NCBI RefSeq assembly: GCF_001553005.1
Contig: NZ_KQ959903.1
Coordinates: 1,271-20,523 of the forward strand
Source: Gemelliphila asaccharolytica
GTDB lineage: Bacteria; Bacillota; Bacilli; Staphylococcales; Gemellaceae
Direction of reading: 5' to 3'
Length of the DNA stretch: 19,253 nt
Shown: positions 17,790-19,253 of the stretch, in pieces
How the letters are laid out: every line of letters begins with the position of its first letter
Numbering within the stretch: the first letter of the stretch is position 1
Program-made: the position numbers and the translations under genes
Notes under the pieces: generated by a model
What the model saw: the letters and a program-made list of their open reading frames with translations, nothing else
Databases searched by the model: none
Told to the model about the DNA's origin: nothing

Positions 17790-18511
17790 TGAAAACACTA
17801 AAAATAAAACAGCTTAGCTACAAATATAACGACAAAAAAATACTAGAAAATATAAATATTCATGTGAATAAAGGAGAAATAGTTTCCATAATAGGTGCAA
17901 GTGGAGTTGGAAAAACTACACTATTTAATATAATTGCAGGGATAGAAAAAATACAAAAAGGAACAATTTTAGTAAATGGAAATGAAAATTTCCTAGGAAA
18001 AGTAAGCTATATGTTACAAAAAGACTTACTCCTAGACCACAAAACTATTATCAAAAATGTTATGCTCCCTCTTATAATAAAAGGAGTAAAGAAAAAAGAA
18101 GCAAAAAAACAAGCAGAAGATATGCTAAAAGAATTTTCACTACTAGAATACAAAGACAAATATCCTAAAGAATTAAGTGGTGGAATGCGACAACGAATCG
18201 CTCTACTTAGAACCTATATGTTCAAAGAAAAATTATTTTTACTTGACGAAGCATTTTCAGCATTAGACGCTTTAACAAAAAGAGATGTTCATAAATGGTA
18301 CAAAAACATCCATCAAAAATTAGATTTAACTACCTTACTTATCACTCACGATATCAATGAAGCTATAGATTTAAGTAATAGAATTTATATTTTAAAAAAC
18401 AAACCGGGTGAAATTACAAATGAAATTCACCTTACTTATAACAAAAAAGAGAATATAGAATATCAAAAAACTAAATATAAAAATGAAATTCTCAGTTACT
18501 TAGAAATATAA
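17789..18511 (+). CDS. thiZ: ABC transporter ATP-binding protein, ThiZ-like
   Basis: The product has 240 residues and all ATPase motifs: Walker A GASGVGKTT (36-44), Q-loop Q77, signature LSGGMRQR (129-136), Walker B LFLLDE (149-154), D-loop SALD (157-160) and switch histidine H187 in LLITHD. It powers the permease encoded upstream. The closest named group by motif and context is SsuB/TauB/ThiZ. The start overlaps the lipoprotein stop by one base (TAATG). Last gene of the operon. No tenA or thiamine biosynthetic gene follows. Confidence 0.92.
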   Translation: MKTLKIKQLSYKYNDKKILENINIHVNKGEIVSIIGASGVGKTTLFNIIAGIEKIQKGTILVNGNENFLGKVSYMLQKDLLLDHKTIIKNVMLPLIIKGVKKKEAKKQAEDMLKEFSLLEYKDKYPKELSGGMRQRIALLRTYMFKEKLFLLDEAFSALDALTKRDVHKWYKNIHQKLDLTTLLITHDINEAIDLSNRIYILKNKPGEITNEIHLTYNKKENIEYQKTKYKNEILSYLEI

Positions 18512-18512
18512 T

Positions 18513-18568
18513 AAGATATAGAAATATTAATTTAACATACATTGTTTTAATATTTCTATATCTTTTTT
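18513..18568 (+). terminator. Strong intrinsic terminator of the thiamine transport operon
   Basis: A perfect 18-bp stem, AAGATATAGAAATATTAA (18513-18530) with TTAATATTTCTATATCTT (18547-18564), closes a 16-nt loop and is followed by Ts to 18568. It begins 2 nt after the thiZ stop. On the minus strand the tail is only weakly T-rich, so its main direction is plus. Confidence 0.88.
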
Positions 18569-18610
18569 ATTACACTATTCATAATAGACTAATAAAAAAA
18601 GACATAATTT

Positions 18611-18653
18611 AAAGATGTACTTTAAGATTTTAATAAACCTAAAATACATCTTT
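18611..18653 (-). terminator. Probable terminator of the flavoprotein gene
   Basis: On the minus strand AAAGATGTATTTTAGG (18638-18653) pairs with CTTAAAGTACATCTTT (18611-18626), 16 bp including two G-U pairs, around an 11-nt loop. A run of seven Ts appears about ten bases after the stem, so it is an imperfect intrinsic terminator. It lies 24 nt past the stop of the gene at 18677. Confidence 0.55.
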
Positions 18654-18676
18654 GAAAAACGTCTATAACTTCTATA

Positions 18677-19075
18677 TTATTTAACTTCTTTCCCTGCTTG
18701 AGCTCCAGAATGAAGAGTAAATATTTTTTCTATTGTAAATACTCCTGCAGCTTTTGGTACTTTCATATTGTTTTTTTCTGCCCATTTAACTGCATCCTCA
18801 AAATATTTACCGTCTGTGTATAATTTAGCTGTTCCTACAAATCTATATCCTTTTAGATTTTCTCTATCAATATAGGCAATTGCCATTTTTCCATTATTTT
18901 TTATATTTTTTTGAGTACTTCCTCCTGTATTTTCATTAAACATAAAACTTTTTTCATCATACAGACGCATACTTCTTTTTGGTCCTATATTAGGATTGCC
19001 AAACTCATCTACTGTAGCAAGTATAGCTAATTGTTTTTTTATTATTTCTTTCATTTCTTCTGTTAAGTTAATCAT
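18677..19075 (-). CDS. Pyridoxamine 5'-phosphate oxidase-like FMN-binding protein
   Basis: The product has 132 residues and the pattern of the small split-barrel flavin-binding family: helix EEMKEIIKKQLAILATVDEF, then GNPNIGPKRSMRL, STQKNIKNNGKMAIAYID and YRFVGTAKLYTDGKYFEDAV, ending VFTIEKIFTLHSGAQAGKEV. Members bind FMN, F420 or haem, and most are not true PdxH, so no reaction is assigned. The ATG at 19073-19075 is preferred, with GAGG 8 nt before it; a GTG three codons upstream would overlap that site. It is a single-gene unit convergent to the thiamine operon, probably cytoplasmic. Confidence 0.82.
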   Translation of the reverse strand: MINLTEEMKEIIKKQLAILATVDEFGNPNIGPKRSMRLYDEKSFMFNENTGGSTQKNIKNNGKMAIAYIDRENLKGYRFVGTAKLYTDGKYFEDAVKWAEKNNMKVPKAAGVFTIEKIFTLHSGAQAGKEVK

Positions 19076-19122
19076 TTTTTTCACCTCTTATTACATTTAA
19101 ATATATTATCTCTACATTTGTA

Positions 19123-19151
19123 ATTATAATATTATTTATTTTTATAATCAA
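19123..19151 (-). promoter_or_regulatory. Promoter of the flavoprotein gene
   Basis: On the minus strand TTGATT (19146-19151), a 17-nt spacer and a perfect TATAAT (19123-19128). The start would be near 19116, about 40 nt before the ATG. Confidence 0.75.
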
Positions 19152-19223
19152 ATTATTAGCTTTAAATGACTTTGATATTTCTTCTTAAATAACGGTGTGA
19201 AATTACATTATTAATGATAATGC

Positions 19224-19253
19224 AAAAAAAGAAGCAATTTTCATTGCTTCAAT
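19224..19253 (-). terminator. Intrinsic terminator of a minus-strand gene beyond the right edge
   Basis: On the minus strand GAAGCAAT (19243-19250), a GAAA tetraloop and ATTGCTTC (19231-19238) form a perfect 8-bp stem followed by seven Ts (19224-19230). This is a textbook terminator; its gene is outside the window. Confidence 0.85.

Noticed and set aside
19076..19084. GTG start for the flavoprotein gene three codons upstream
   Set aside because: It would overlap the only ribosome binding site (GAGGTG); the ATG at 19075 is properly spaced.
19206..19222. Second Fur-like palindrome, CATTAT-TAATG-ATAATG
   Set aside because: The half-sites are only six bases, the spacing does not give a 7-1-7 box, and it lies about 55 bp upstream of the nearest -35 element, next to a terminator. 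Chance in AT-rich DNA is likelier.

Overview
The window looks like chromosomal DNA from a low-GC Firmicute. It is AT-rich throughout, has AGGAGG-type ribosome binding sites, uses GTG and TTG as well as ATG starts, and carries the Firmicute-style S10-spc-alpha ribosomal gene order with adk followed directly by infA (no map). The protein sequences and very low GC fit Gemella or a close relative best. That genus call is recognition and inference, since no database was searched.

Left edge (1-510): the first codons of a minus-strand gene, preceded by a clear promoter and a Fur-type operator, then a gene-free stretch holding the terminator of the ribosomal operon and several RNA hairpins.

511-14237 (minus strand): one compact operon of 29 genes, transcribed right to left: rpsJ, rplC, rplD, rplW, rplB, rpsS, rplV, rpsC, rplP, rpmC, rpsQ, rplN, rplX, rplE, rpsN, rpsH, rplF, rplR, rpsE, rpmD, rplO, secY, adk, infA, rpmJ, rpsM, rpsK, rpoA, rplQ. 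It makes ribosomal proteins of both subunits, the translocon channel SecY, adenylate kinase, IF-1 and the RNA polymerase alpha subunit. A strong promoter (TTGAAA-17-TATAAT) and a structured, comparatively GC-rich leader of about 140 nt lie upstream of rpsJ. Two small genes, rpmD and rpmJ, fill the gaps between rpsE and rplO and between rpsM and infA. The uS14 gene in the operon encodes the long, cysteine-poor (zinc-independent) form.

14413-15515: an AT-rich spacer with a tandem repeat, then a two-gene minus-strand unit (a Rae1/YacP-like NYN endoribonuclease and a tiny GNAT-like acetyltransferase).

15588-18568 (plus strand): a TPP riboswitch with its own promoter controls four tightly coupled genes: a YkoF/MTH1187-type thiamine-binding protein, an ABC permease, an NMT1/THI5-like lipoprotein and an ABC ATPase. 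Together they look like a ThiXYZ-type importer for a thiamine pyrimidine precursor, ended by an 18-bp terminator hairpin.

18611-19253: a convergent minus-strand pyridoxamine-phosphate-oxidase-like flavoprotein gene with its own promoter, then the terminator of a further minus-strand gene that lies beyond the right edge.

Most of the window is core, conserved genome. The points most worth a second look are regulatory RNA structures: the rpsJ leader with alternative pairings, the rplB-rpsS hairpin, and the riboswitch platform in which the ribosome binding site is part of a terminator-like hairpin. The zinc-free uS14 in the main operon and the Fur-controlled gene at the edge also stand out. I see no mobile element, CRISPR array, tRNA or rRNA.
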